NCBI RefSeq assembly: GCF_000178855.1
Contig: NZ_ADVG01000004.1
Span: forward strand, 1,674,001 to 1,738,000
Length of the DNA: 64,000 bases
DNA from: Ktedonobacter racemifer DSM 44963
Lineage (GTDB): Bacteria > Chloroflexota > Ktedonobacteria > Ktedonobacterales > Ktedonobacteraceae
Direction: 5' to 3'
The notes under the pieces are model-generated. The model was not told the origin of the DNA. It ran no database searches and worked only from the letters and a program-made list of their open reading frames with translations. How positions within the stretch are numbered: position 1 is the stretch's first letter; each line of letters starts with the position of its first letter. This document shows, one piece after another, positions 32,189 through 39,535 of the stretch. The position numbers and the translations under genes were made by a program.

Positions 32189-33804
32189 GTCACGAAGACA
32201 CATCCTTTATTCCCGAGCACCTGGATCAACAGATCGAGCATCCGGCTGCATCCCTTGCGCCCATTGATCAGCGTCTGGTACAGGAGTTACGCCAGGAGTA
32301 CCAGGCCGATGCCCACGCCAACGCCCAATCCTTGCAGCGTGCCTGGGAGCGTCTGGAGAGTATCAAACGCGAGCGCGCCTTACAAGATCATGTTAGAGCC
32401 GCTTCTCAGCCTCTCTCTATTCAAGAGATACAGCAAAGGAAGCGAAATATGAAGAAAGATCTGAAGCAAGAAACAGAGATCTCGCCACGGAGCAGCATCA
32501 AGCGAACCATGAGCCTGCTCGTCGCCGTCCTGGTTGTCGCCATCATTGTAGGTAGTGCGGCATTCGTCTTTAGCATGGCTGGCAAAAAGAATGCCGCGCA
32601 TACATCCAGTAATACTGCTGGCCAGGTAAAGGCGACTGCGACGCCAGTAGTAAATTCTTCCGGCATCTATATTACCTACCTGGCTGATTGGTCTACAACC
32701 GTCATCAGTAAACTGGATTCTCATACTCATACACCCTTGTGGAGCTATAAGAGCCCTGGCACTACAGTGAATCCCGCTGTGTATGGCAACACCGTATATG
32801 CCAGTGCTATGAACGATACAACCAATCAACCGCAACTTATGGCACTGGATGCTATGACTGGTAAGATACGCTGGGAAGCTGTTCTCAAATCAGTCCTATC
32901 ATCCAATGCTCCGAGCAGTCCGGCTAACATGGGCTATCTCACAACTCCTGTGATTGTTGATGGCCAGGTATATGTGTTTAATCGTGCCGGAACGGTCTTC
33001 GCGTTCGATGCTAATACGGGCAAACAACTGTGGACATATAAAAGTGGAGCTACAGCACTTGTTGATGGAACCATTTATCCGAGTGGCGCGCCTGTTGTGA
33101 GCAATGGGGTACTCTATGGAGCGCTGGAGAGGACCTACTTCGCGGTCGACGCCAAAACTGGCAAGCAGATCTGGTCCTCTACTATCGGCGCGCAAGAGCA
33201 GGTGCTTAATGGCGTGCAGGTCACTGATGACTCGGTCTATGCCTCTTCTGCGGCCGTAAGCCAGCATCATGGAGGAATGTCGCTGCAAAGCTATGTCTAT
33301 GCCTTCAATGCCAAGGATGGACAGCAACGCTGGAAGTTTTCCACCCAGAACTGGGTGAACGTCGCACCTGTTGTTGCCGATGGGCATATCTACTTCTTTG
33401 AGCGCAACCCCTTTGCCTCGCACTCGACGCTCCATGCGCTAGACGCTCAGGGGCATGAAGTCTGGCACAATGACTATGATACTGATCTCTATGCGCCCAT
33501 TGCCGGGGGTGGCTATGTCAGCTTCAGCCGGGGAACATATGATCATACCAATGGTAAGGTCCTCTCATACACATTGTATGTACTGGATGCCGCGACCGGG
33601 AAGACGAGCTGGAAAAAAGATGTGGTGGCCGATCCCTCAAGTATTAACGAGGGTGTGCTCTACACCCAGGGCGCAAATCGCCAGCTCATCGCCTATGACC
33701 TGAAAGATGCCAAAGAGCTCTGGCACGGCCAGTACGGCGTCGATCTCGTCGACAAGATGGGGAGCCACAGCGCCTCGGTCCAACTTATAACTGTCATCCC
33801 CTAA
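32185..33804 (+). CDS. Membrane protein with extracellular PQQ-like beta-propeller, candidate anti-sigma
   Basis: A 539-aa protein starting at GTG 32185, overlapping the sigma gene by 4 bases. Residues 1-105 are charged and helical (cytoplasmic). Residues ~109-131 form one membrane helix (LLVAVLVVAIIVGSAAFVF). After it comes an extracytoplasmic domain with repeated PQQ/quinoprotein-like blades: LMALDAMTGKIRWEAV, VFAFDANTGKQLWTYKSG, YFAVDAKTGKQIWSS, VYAFNAKDGQQRWKF, LYVLDAATGKTSWKK. The blade motif A-x-D-x-x-T-G-x-x-x-W is clear in at least five copies. There is no ZAS Cys/His motif in the cytosolic part. The overlap with an ECF sigma suggests it acts as its anti-sigma/sensor (inference). Confidence 0.85.
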   Translation: MSHEDTSFIPEHLDQQIEHPAASLAPIDQRLVQELRQEYQADAHANAQSLQRAWERLESIKRERALQDHVRAASQPLSIQEIQQRKRNMKKDLKQETEISPRSSIKRTMSLLVAVLVVAIIVGSAAFVFSMAGKKNAAHTSSNTAGQVKATATPVVNSSGIYITYLADWSTTVISKLDSHTHTPLWSYKSPGTTVNPAVYGNTVYASAMNDTTNQPQLMALDAMTGKIRWEAVLKSVLSSNAPSSPANMGYLTTPVIVDGQVYVFNRAGTVFAFDANTGKQLWTYKSGATALVDGTIYPSGAPVVSNGVLYGALERTYFAVDAKTGKQIWSSTIGAQEQVLNGVQVTDDSVYASSAAVSQHHGGMSLQSYVYAFNAKDGQQRWKFSTQNWVNVAPVVADGHIYFFERNPFASHSTLHALDAQGHEVWHNDYDTDLYAPIAGGGYVSFSRGTYDHTNGKVLSYTLYVLDAATGKTSWKKDVVADPSSINEGVLYTQGANRQLIAYDLKDAKELWHGQYGVDLVDKMGSHSASVQLITVIP

Positions 33805-33825
33805 CCTATCATCCTATTCACGCTT

Positions 33826-33878
33826 AAGCAAGCAGGCCTGTTTGGTTTCGCACCAGATGGGTCTGCTTGCTTGATTTT
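33826..33878 (+). terminator. Terminator after the sigma/propeller operon
   Basis: AAGCAAGCAG (33826-33835) pairs with CTGCTTGCTT (33863-33872), 27-nt loop, followed by GATTTTT. Confidence 0.55.
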
Positions 33879-33941
33879 TGGCCAGAGAAACGTATGTATT
33901 AATAAGCAGAACTATTTCATGACTTGCAACAAAGGATATAT

Positions 33942-34502
33942 ATGTCTATGTTGGAGCAAAACCTTCAACTTTCCGAGGAAGACGTGCGTTTGATTGAGGA
34001 AAACCAACTTGGTGAGCCTTTAAAGGTGTATCGCTTAAAAGCTAGGTACATTCGTTTCTGGCAGTGGTGCATTTGTATTATCATTGGGTTGAGTGTTTTA
34101 TCTTTTGCGTTTGTTGTTAGTGATCTCCTTAGCTGGTATCCACAACACTCCAGTATTGGCTTCAACCTGTATGCTTTGCCAAGCTACACATTTAGATCTT
34201 TAGTAAATGGGGTGAGTGGTCTCTTGATAGGAGGTATATTGTATTGCATCATGTTCCAGCGGTCAAAGAACGAGCATCTTATCTTTTGTGAGCATGCAGC
34301 ACTGCGAGTCACGAGACCGTTCAGGCGTAGCCGCTCCGAGATTGTATTTTTGACAGATATTGTGAGGATAATATCATCTAAATTTGATAGAGGAGAATAT
34401 ACTATCCTTTCGCGTGATGGCAAATGCCTTAAACTACGCAATTATCAAGATCAGGAAGAACTTATAGATATGCTTTGGGAGCAAAGTGAGGCCCTGCCAT
34501 GA
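33942..34502 (+). CDS. Two-TM membrane protein with PH-like tail, unknown function
   Basis: A 186-aa protein I do not recognise. A cytoplasmic N-terminal stretch is followed by two membrane helices (around WQWCICIIIGLSVLSFAFVVSDLL and LVNGVSGLLIGGILYCIMF), then a ~75-residue C-terminal domain of alternating strands (HLIFCEHAALRVTRPF, EIVFLTDIVRIISSKFD, YTILSRDGKCLKL) ending in a helix (EELIDMLWEQ). This TM-TM-beta layout looks like bacterial PH-domain (bPH) proteins. AAAGGA 6 bases before ATG 33942 decides the start. It overlaps the next gene by 4 bases, and the two products share layout. The base composition is more AT-rich than neighbours. Confidence 0.65.
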   Translation: MSMLEQNLQLSEEDVRLIEENQLGEPLKVYRLKARYIRFWQWCICIIIGLSVLSFAFVVSDLLSWYPQHSSIGFNLYALPSYTFRSLVNGVSGLLIGGILYCIMFQRSKNEHLIFCEHAALRVTRPFRRSRSEIVFLTDIVRIISSKFDRGEYTILSRDGKCLKLRNYQDQEELIDMLWEQSEALP

Positions 34503-35125
34503 AAGCTGTAAAAGATACCGTCAAGCTATTTCGCCTTAACCACCGGCCGGGGAAAATAGTTTTATTGTCCTTGCTCGCATTGGATGTGATTCTTATATGC
34601 GATGTGTCATGGCTTGTAATTTTATTATTCACATCCTGGTCCTGGTATGAATTTTTTGGGCGAGTCGTGCCTATGGTAGTGATGGTACTGATTTTAAATG
34701 TTTATTGCTATTCAATATTTGGCGCTCATCTCACTTTATCTCGTGAGGGTATAACGCTCTGGGAGCAAAGTCAAACTTTCTTTTTGCCCTGGAAGAGTAT
34801 CACTATGATCCAGGGCGCAGAAGATAAATTACTCATCATTCTAGAGGAGCCAGCTACATTCACAAACTCTTTGCGCGAAGGTAAACTTCAACTAAAGGCT
34901 GTGATAAAGCGTTCATTGTTGAATAGGCTTTTATATCGACTCGCAAAGCTTTCAGAGAGTAATATACAGCGACAATGGCTGTATGTTAATGCGCGTGGAT
35001 ATTTGCGTCAAAGACAAGCACGAGCAAGCTGGCAAGAGTACATGCAGAAGTATGGTTCACATATACGGATGATAGATATGTCGGAGCTAGGTGAGAGCGT
35101 TGTGCCGAAGGCGGATGTCGAGTAA
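34499..35125 (+). CDS. Second two-TM membrane protein, unknown function
   Basis: A 208-aa protein overlapping the previous gene (ATGA at 34499-34502). It has the same plan: two hydrophobic helices (KIVLLSLLALDVILICDVSWLVILLF and VVPMVVMVLILNVYCYSIF), then a strand-rich domain starting HLTLSREGITLWEQSQTFFLPWKSITMIQGAEDKLLIIL, which reads like a PH-like domain, and a basic helical C-terminus. The two proteins probably work as a pair. Not recognised as any named family; AT-rich codons suggest a different origin from the surrounding GC-richer genes. Confidence 0.62.
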   Translation: MKAVKDTVKLFRLNHRPGKIVLLSLLALDVILICDVSWLVILLFTSWSWYEFFGRVVPMVVMVLILNVYCYSIFGAHLTLSREGITLWEQSQTFFLPWKSITMIQGAEDKLLIILEEPATFTNSLREGKLQLKAVIKRSLLNRLLYRLAKLSESNIQRQWLYVNARGYLRQRQARASWQEYMQKYGSHIRMIDMSELGESVVPKADVE

Positions 35126-35195
35126 AAGCGTTTGTGGCTTGGTAAGATGCCTCCCTTGAGATGTTGCCTGAAGAGAGACATCTTATGAGAGATAG

Positions 35196-35813
35196 CTAGA
35201 GCTTGATGTTGAGCAGGATGAGCAGGCCGAAGAGGGCGATGCCACAGCCAGAGAGGCGGTTGATCCATAAAAGCCAGGTTGCGGTTAAGCGCTCGCGCAG
35301 CAGGCTGACGCCGCTCACGAGGATGAGCCACCAGAGCAGGGAGCCGAGAAAGATCGTCAGCGTGACGACGAGCGCGGAGAGCGGGCCACTCGTCGTGCCC
35401 AAGCCGATGCCCGCGAAGATGAGAGCGAAAGAGAGAATGGTCATAGGGTTGGTCAGGGTGAGTAGGAGCGTCGTCACGTAAGCTCTGGGCAGGTTGACGG
35501 CTGAGACACTGTGCGCGGCCTTGCGAGCTGGAAGAGTGAGTGCTGTGCGGCAGCCCAGGTAGATCAAGAAGATCCCTCCTAGTAGGTGAACCCACCAGTT
35601 CTGGCTGATGAGCAGGTCGGAGAGCGCGGTCAGGCCAAAGGCGGAGATGCTGGCGTAAAGCCCATCGGTGCTGGCGATGCCCAGGCCCGATACCAGGCCA
35701 TAGAGATAGCCACGCGTCAACGTGCGCTGAATGCAGAGCAAGCTCATAGGGCCGACCGCCGCGGCAATAGAGATACCAATAAAGAGCGTGCGGAAGAAGG
35801 TCGCGATATCCAT
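35196..35813 (-). CDS. LysE-family amino acid exporter
   Basis: A 205-aa membrane protein with about six helices. It has the LysE/RhtB signatures: the N-terminal GISIAAAVGPMSLLCIQRTLTRGYLYGLVSGLGIASTDGLYASIS, GGIFLIYLGCRTAL, and LTNPMTILSFALIFAGIGLG. The family exports basic or neutral amino acids or related solutes. AAGGAG precedes ATG 35813 at a proper distance. A T-tailed hairpin in the leader, 40 bases before the start, could work as a terminator or attenuator on this strand. A + strand gene converges 71 bases from its stop. Confidence 0.9.
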   Translation of the reverse strand: MDIATFFRTLFIGISIAAAVGPMSLLCIQRTLTRGYLYGLVSGLGIASTDGLYASISAFGLTALSDLLISQNWWVHLLGGIFLIYLGCRTALTLPARKAAHSVSAVNLPRAYVTTLLLTLTNPMTILSFALIFAGIGLGTTSGPLSALVVTLTIFLGSLLWWLILVSGVSLLRERLTATWLLWINRLSGCGIALFGLLILLNIKL

Positions 35814-35845
35814 CTGAATACTCCTTACAAAAGGCTAAAAAGGGA

Positions 35846-35904
35846 ACAAAAAAACGCCAGACCTCATATCTCAGGTCTGGCGTTGGCTTTAGCCGTTAGC
35901 GGCT
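35846..35904 (-). promoter_or_regulatory. Leader hairpins with T-run upstream of lysE-like gene
   Basis: On the minus strand: AGCCG/CGGCT hairpin (35904-35891), then a 12-bp stem AACGCCAGACCT (pair of 35873-35884 with 35853-35864, 8-nt loop) followed directly by a run of T. This has the form of an intrinsic terminator in the 5' leader of the LysE gene, ending about 35 bases before its start codon. It could be an attenuator or the end of an earlier upstream gene cut off by the IS insertion at 36105. Confidence 0.5.
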
Positions 35905-36104
35905 ATGTGCTCTATGGAACTGTGGGAGAAGAAGACATGCCCAGAGAACCAGACCTGTACAGGCGCTGGCTCTGCTGCTGTTGAACATATGTGTTTGTGC
36001 TAAGAAGTAGCATCACAGGCATGTCTTTAATGGCCGATCCTTTTACCCTATTCTGCTTGAGTATAGCATAGCTAGCGGGAAATGTCTGCTGCTTTTGATG
36101 GAGA

Positions 36105-37768
36105 GGGTGTCCGTCATTTTTTTGCAATAGGCTTGGAGCGACAAGCAAGCGTTCGTTTCCAGGGATGATAGGAGGAAGGACGAGAAGAACCAGGCAAGGT
36201 GGCAGCAGGTGCCACCGGACGAGGCAGCGGCGCAACCGGTTTGGGAGTGGGGGGCCGAAACTGCAGGAGCCAAAGCATCAAGGAGGAAACCATCTGTTCC
36301 ACATGAGGAAGCACCCGCTGTTTTCGGCGCAGCAGCAGCTGGCGATATTGCTCTGTGCAGATCTCTTGCCAACACGCTTCCCACCGCTCATTGCAGACGG
36401 CATTGCGTAAGGTGAGCATGGGGATTGACATGGCTGGGCTCCCAATGCATGCCCGCGCCTTTGAGGCGAGCTTCAACCACCACTTTATTGGCACTTTCCA
36501 CCATCCCAGAGCCAATGGGCCAACCGAGCTTGCGGTAGTGGGGATACTGCATCAACGCTTCCCGTTTGAGAAAATAGCCCACCTGTTCACGCACTCCTTC
36601 CTGCTGGGCCAGATCGGCTGGAAGGCGGGAAAGCAGCCAGATGAGCAGATGGGGGCCCCGATGTTTGAGTCGATGACACGCTCGCTCAAGCAGATCGGCA
36701 GGCAGAGCCAGACCAGCTTGGTGCAAGGCTTGGATGAGCAGATTGAGATGCTCTGCAGCGTGAGGAAAATCCAAAACGCGTAGCGCCTGGGGACAATGCA
36801 GATCGAGGAAGCCTTGCAACCAATCAGCTCCATCGGTCACCGCCCCGATCTCTTGAGCCTGACTCACCCCTCGCCGTCGCATCTCCACCTCGGCCAGGCT
36901 GGCAAAGGTCTGAGCATCACACATGCGGGAAAAATAGGAGAGCTGGTGGACATGGACTTCTTGCGCTCCTGTCGAGGTCGTTTGGTGCTCGACCTGGCCC
37001 AGAGCCACCGTCCGGACTTCTGCCCATTGTCCCTTGAGCAAAGGCACATAGGCTCCATCGGCGCTGATGGCCAGGCGCTTGGGGGGCTTGCTGGCAGGCA
37101 GATGCTCTGGCACAGGCATCTGGGCCTGAGCCGTTTGCACCGCCAGGGCCAAGGCACCTGCCCGTTCACTCTGTCGGCGCGTGCTCGCTTCACTGACCTG
37201 AACCCCTAACAAGCGTTCCATCATCTTGGCGGCTTGTGCAAAAGGCATCCAGCTGGAGAGATGCACCAGATGCTCGTGTTGCAGAGAGGTCAAGGTACTC
37301 CCTCTTGGGAGCGCTAACTCCTCATCGAGGGGAAAAAGCCCTGTCCCACAGGTGGGGCAGGTCCCGTACGTTCTCGTGAGCGTGATCTCTTGCCCTCCCG
37401 CTCCTTGCAGACAGCGTGTCCGTTTCCCACGGGCTTGCAGGGGGGTTCCACACACGGGACAGCTGGGGCGCTCTTGGGCAGGGGCACCACTCCAGTCACG
37501 TTGTTCACTCTCTTGTACTGCATCTTGAATCACTTGGGCTTCCAGTCGACTCAGGCGCCGATGCACTTCGTGCTCAATCTCACGGAAGGTGGCCTTGGGA
37601 TGGGCCCGCCGCCACTCTTTGATATCGGTGAGAATCTGTTCACTCAGCTGTTGCCAGCCTTGATCGCTCTCTTCGCTCATGTTTTTCCTTCCCCTCTTGA
37701 GATTGAACTCATCTTCGCAGAAGAGAGGGTCTTTGTCTAGCCCTTTTGCAAAAAGATGACGGACACCC
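36105..37768 (-). mobile_element. ISKra4-type insertion sequence with 9-bp target duplication
   Basis: A 1,664-bp element. Its ends are inverted repeats GGGTGTCCGTCATTTTTTTG (36105 onward) and GGGTGTCCGTCATCTTTTTG (reading in from 37768), one mismatch in the first 23 bases. It is flanked by the direct repeat TGATGGAGA at 36096-36104 and 37769-37777, a clear target-site duplication, so the insertion is fairly recent. It encodes one transposase, now frameshifted. Confidence 0.9.
36114..37680 (-). pseudogene. ISKra4-family transposase, frameshifted
   Basis: The first part (37680 to about 36425) has an N-terminal helical region, a zinc-ribbon-like pair CPVCGTPL...CPTCGTGLFPL, and a DDE core with LAISADGAYVPL (D1), IGAVTDGADWLQGFLDLHC (D2) and LGWPIGSGMVESANKVVVEARLKGAGMHW (Glu region), typical of ISKra4 transposases. 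After VNP the frame breaks at a GGGG run (36420-36423); the continuation MLTLRNAVCNERWEACWQ, which is the normal family C-terminus, is in another frame ending at 36114. One extra base explains it. The product is truncated by about 100 residues, so it is probably inactive unless the frameshift is programmed or a sequence error. Confidence 0.85.
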
Positions 37769-37848
37769 TGATGGAGAGAGCGGGATTGCAAAGGGCGGCT
37801 AGCCCTTTGCCGGAGTTCGGGGTGTCCCCGAAAAATCTCTTTATTCTT

Positions 37849-37871
37849 CTTTCCTGCCGCCGCAGGCGGCA
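37849..37871. repeat. Small GC-rich hairpin
   Basis: TGCCGCC and GGCGGCA with a 9-base centre overlapping at 37849-37871; it lies in the intergenic stretch between the ISKra4 element and the uridine-kinase-like gene, together with GCAAAGGGC/GCCCTTTGC at about 37790-37812. No gene is seen between 37778 and 38062. Confidence 0.4.
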
Positions 37872-37890
37872 AATAGGACGTGATGGCGCC

Positions 37891-37956
37891 TAACATTTTA
37901 GGGCATAAGGGCATACATTCGTATAGACAAATGCGAATGTATGCCCTAAAATGTTA
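37891..37956. repeat. Inverted repeat with an 8-base duplication in one arm
   Basis: The right arm CGAATGTATGCCC...TGTTA (37934-37956) pairs with 37891-37921, except that the left arm contains an extra tandem copy of AAGGGCAT. It lies about 107 bases upstream of the gene at 38063. Confidence 0.65.
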
Positions 37957-38062
37957 TATTTGTTTGGAGCAGAAATTTTCCAGATGCTATCTCGACCCTG
38001 GCTATGAGTTTGTCTAAATAAAAGATCATGCCTATGCCTCTGTGTAAGCAAAGGAGCTGTAT

Positions 38063-38701
38063 ATGTTGTCTATGCCAACTCTGCTGTCGCGTGTGACGGA
38101 ACTACCTACGAAACGTTTGTATTTGGTTGCTGGTCCCGCTGCCTCGGGCAAGACTACCTTCTCCCTGGCCCTGGCGCGCTATCTGGGCGCGGCCCTGCTC
38201 TCGATGGATCACTATTATGTGGATGAGGAGCAGGTGGTGAGAGAGTACGATGAGAAATATGGGCTGGTGCCGCAGTGGGAGAGTCCAGAGGCTTATATCG
38301 TAGAGCGTATGCAGCAGGATATACGCGAACTGCTCTGCACAGGCCATGCAAAGATTCCTCACTACAGTTTTGTGGAGAACCGCAAGGTGGGCGAGCAGGA
38401 GATGAGCCTGGGCATGGAGCAGCCTCTGATTGTCGAGGGGTTGTACGCGATCCGTTTTGAGTCCTTATTTCGTGAGTTGACGGATTCGTTTGTGACGCTG
38501 TATATTCAGGCCGAGACAGAGGTCCGGCGTGCGCGCTCCCGTGTGCGTGACGTAGTTGAGCGTGGGAAACTACCTGAGGAGTTTGAGAAGCGCTACCATT
38601 TTGTCTCGCTGGGCGAGCAGCGCTGGGGACTCTCACAGATGCGGGAGGCCGATTTCGTGGTGGAGGCAAATGAGGAGACGCGAGAGCGCTTTTTTCTGTA
38701 A
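38063..38701 (+). CDS. Uridine kinase-like P-loop protein
   Basis: A 212-aa nucleoside/phosphoribulokinase-type P-loop enzyme. Walker A is LVAGPAASGKTTFSLALA near residue 25; the second motif SMDHYYVDEEQVV with Asp-His-Tyr-Tyr is the uridine-kinase substrate signature, and PLIVEGLYAIRFE is the Walker-B-like strand of that family. The lid contains RRARSRVRDVVERGK. It would phosphorylate uridine/cytidine or a similar compound with ATP/GTP; the precise substrate is open. AAAGGAG upstream supports ATG 38063. The next gene, another P-loop kinase, follows 43 bases later and may be co-transcribed. Confidence 0.82.
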   Translation: MLSMPTLLSRVTELPTKRLYLVAGPAASGKTTFSLALARYLGAALLSMDHYYVDEEQVVREYDEKYGLVPQWESPEAYIVERMQQDIRELLCTGHAKIPHYSFVENRKVGEQEMSLGMEQPLIVEGLYAIRFESLFRELTDSFVTLYIQAETEVRRARSRVRDVVERGKLPEEFEKRYHFVSLGEQRWGLSQMREADFVVEANEETRERFFL

Positions 38702-38744
38702 AGTATCTTCTTATTTTCGTCGCTAATGGAGGCTGCAGTAAGAG

Positions 38745-39335
38745 ATGCCAGGAAGAAAGCGCCAGATGAAAATCGCCTTTATTGGCGCAAGCTGTGTGGG
38801 CAAAACAACGTTACTAGAACGGTACAGAGAGACATTCAAAAATGATCCAGGGGTGGTGGTATGCGTTGCGGAAGCGGCAAGAATGTTTTTTGCAAATCAT
38901 ACGGTCTCCGATCGATTCTCCGTTGTGACGCAAGGAAAAATTCAGCTTCTCGCCCTCAGAAACGAGCAGGAGGCGTATGCAACTGGAGCACATCTTCTCT
39001 TCTGCGACAGGTCTGTCCTTGACGCAGTCGTATATGTAAGAGCCTGCGGCGATAAACTGGGCGCAAACAAGCTCTTTGAGAGAGTACAAACGTGGGCCTC
39101 TACCTACTCCAAATTGCTTCTACTCGATCCAGTCGGTATAGACTATGTGACGGATGGTATTCGGCAGGAAGATCTCGATACAAGACAGCAATTCCATGAC
39201 GCTTTTATCCATTTCTTTCAGGAGACATCTCTTCCATATGAACTCCTCAATGGGACATTTCAAGAGCGATGTCGTAGGATTGATGAAATCCTCGAAGCTT
39301 TCCAAGAGGAGGAAAAAATCAAGTTGCCAGGGTAG
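38745..39335 (+). CDS. AAA_28/NadR-like ATP-binding protein
   Basis: A 196-aa P-loop protein: IAFIGASCVGKTTLLERY is Walker A, VVVCVAEAARMFF the second strand-helix with the Glu-Ala-Ala/Arg pattern, LLFCDRSVLDAVVYVRACG the Walker-B-like DRS motif. This set is characteristic of the NadR ribosylnicotinamide-kinase/AAA_28 group (also seen in Ttd14-like phosphoinositide-binding proteins). The true substrate is not known. The start is ambiguous: ATG 38745 or ATG 38766 (MKIAFIGAS); the latter begins right at the fold. It forms a possible pair with the kinase upstream. Confidence 0.75.
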   Translation: MPGRKRQMKIAFIGASCVGKTTLLERYRETFKNDPGVVVCVAEAARMFFANHTVSDRFSVVTQGKIQLLALRNEQEAYATGAHLLFCDRSVLDAVVYVRACGDKLGANKLFERVQTWASTYSKLLLLDPVGIDYVTDGIRQEDLDTRQQFHDAFIHFFQETSLPYELLNGTFQERCRRIDEILEAFQEEEKIKLPG

Positions 39336-39535
39336 CAGAACCCACCTTGAAAGTTGGGCATGCTTATCGGATTAATGCGTTTTTGGGCATATTCTTTAGA
39401 GGTCCTACAGCGCACCGTGGTTACCTGGTTGTCGTTGGAATGCTCATCGTACATAATGGGAGAGTGAAAGATCATCCGGTATGTTGGATGAACGAATGTA
39501 CCTGTTAGTGAGCCGAATGGAAGGTTACCTTTCTT

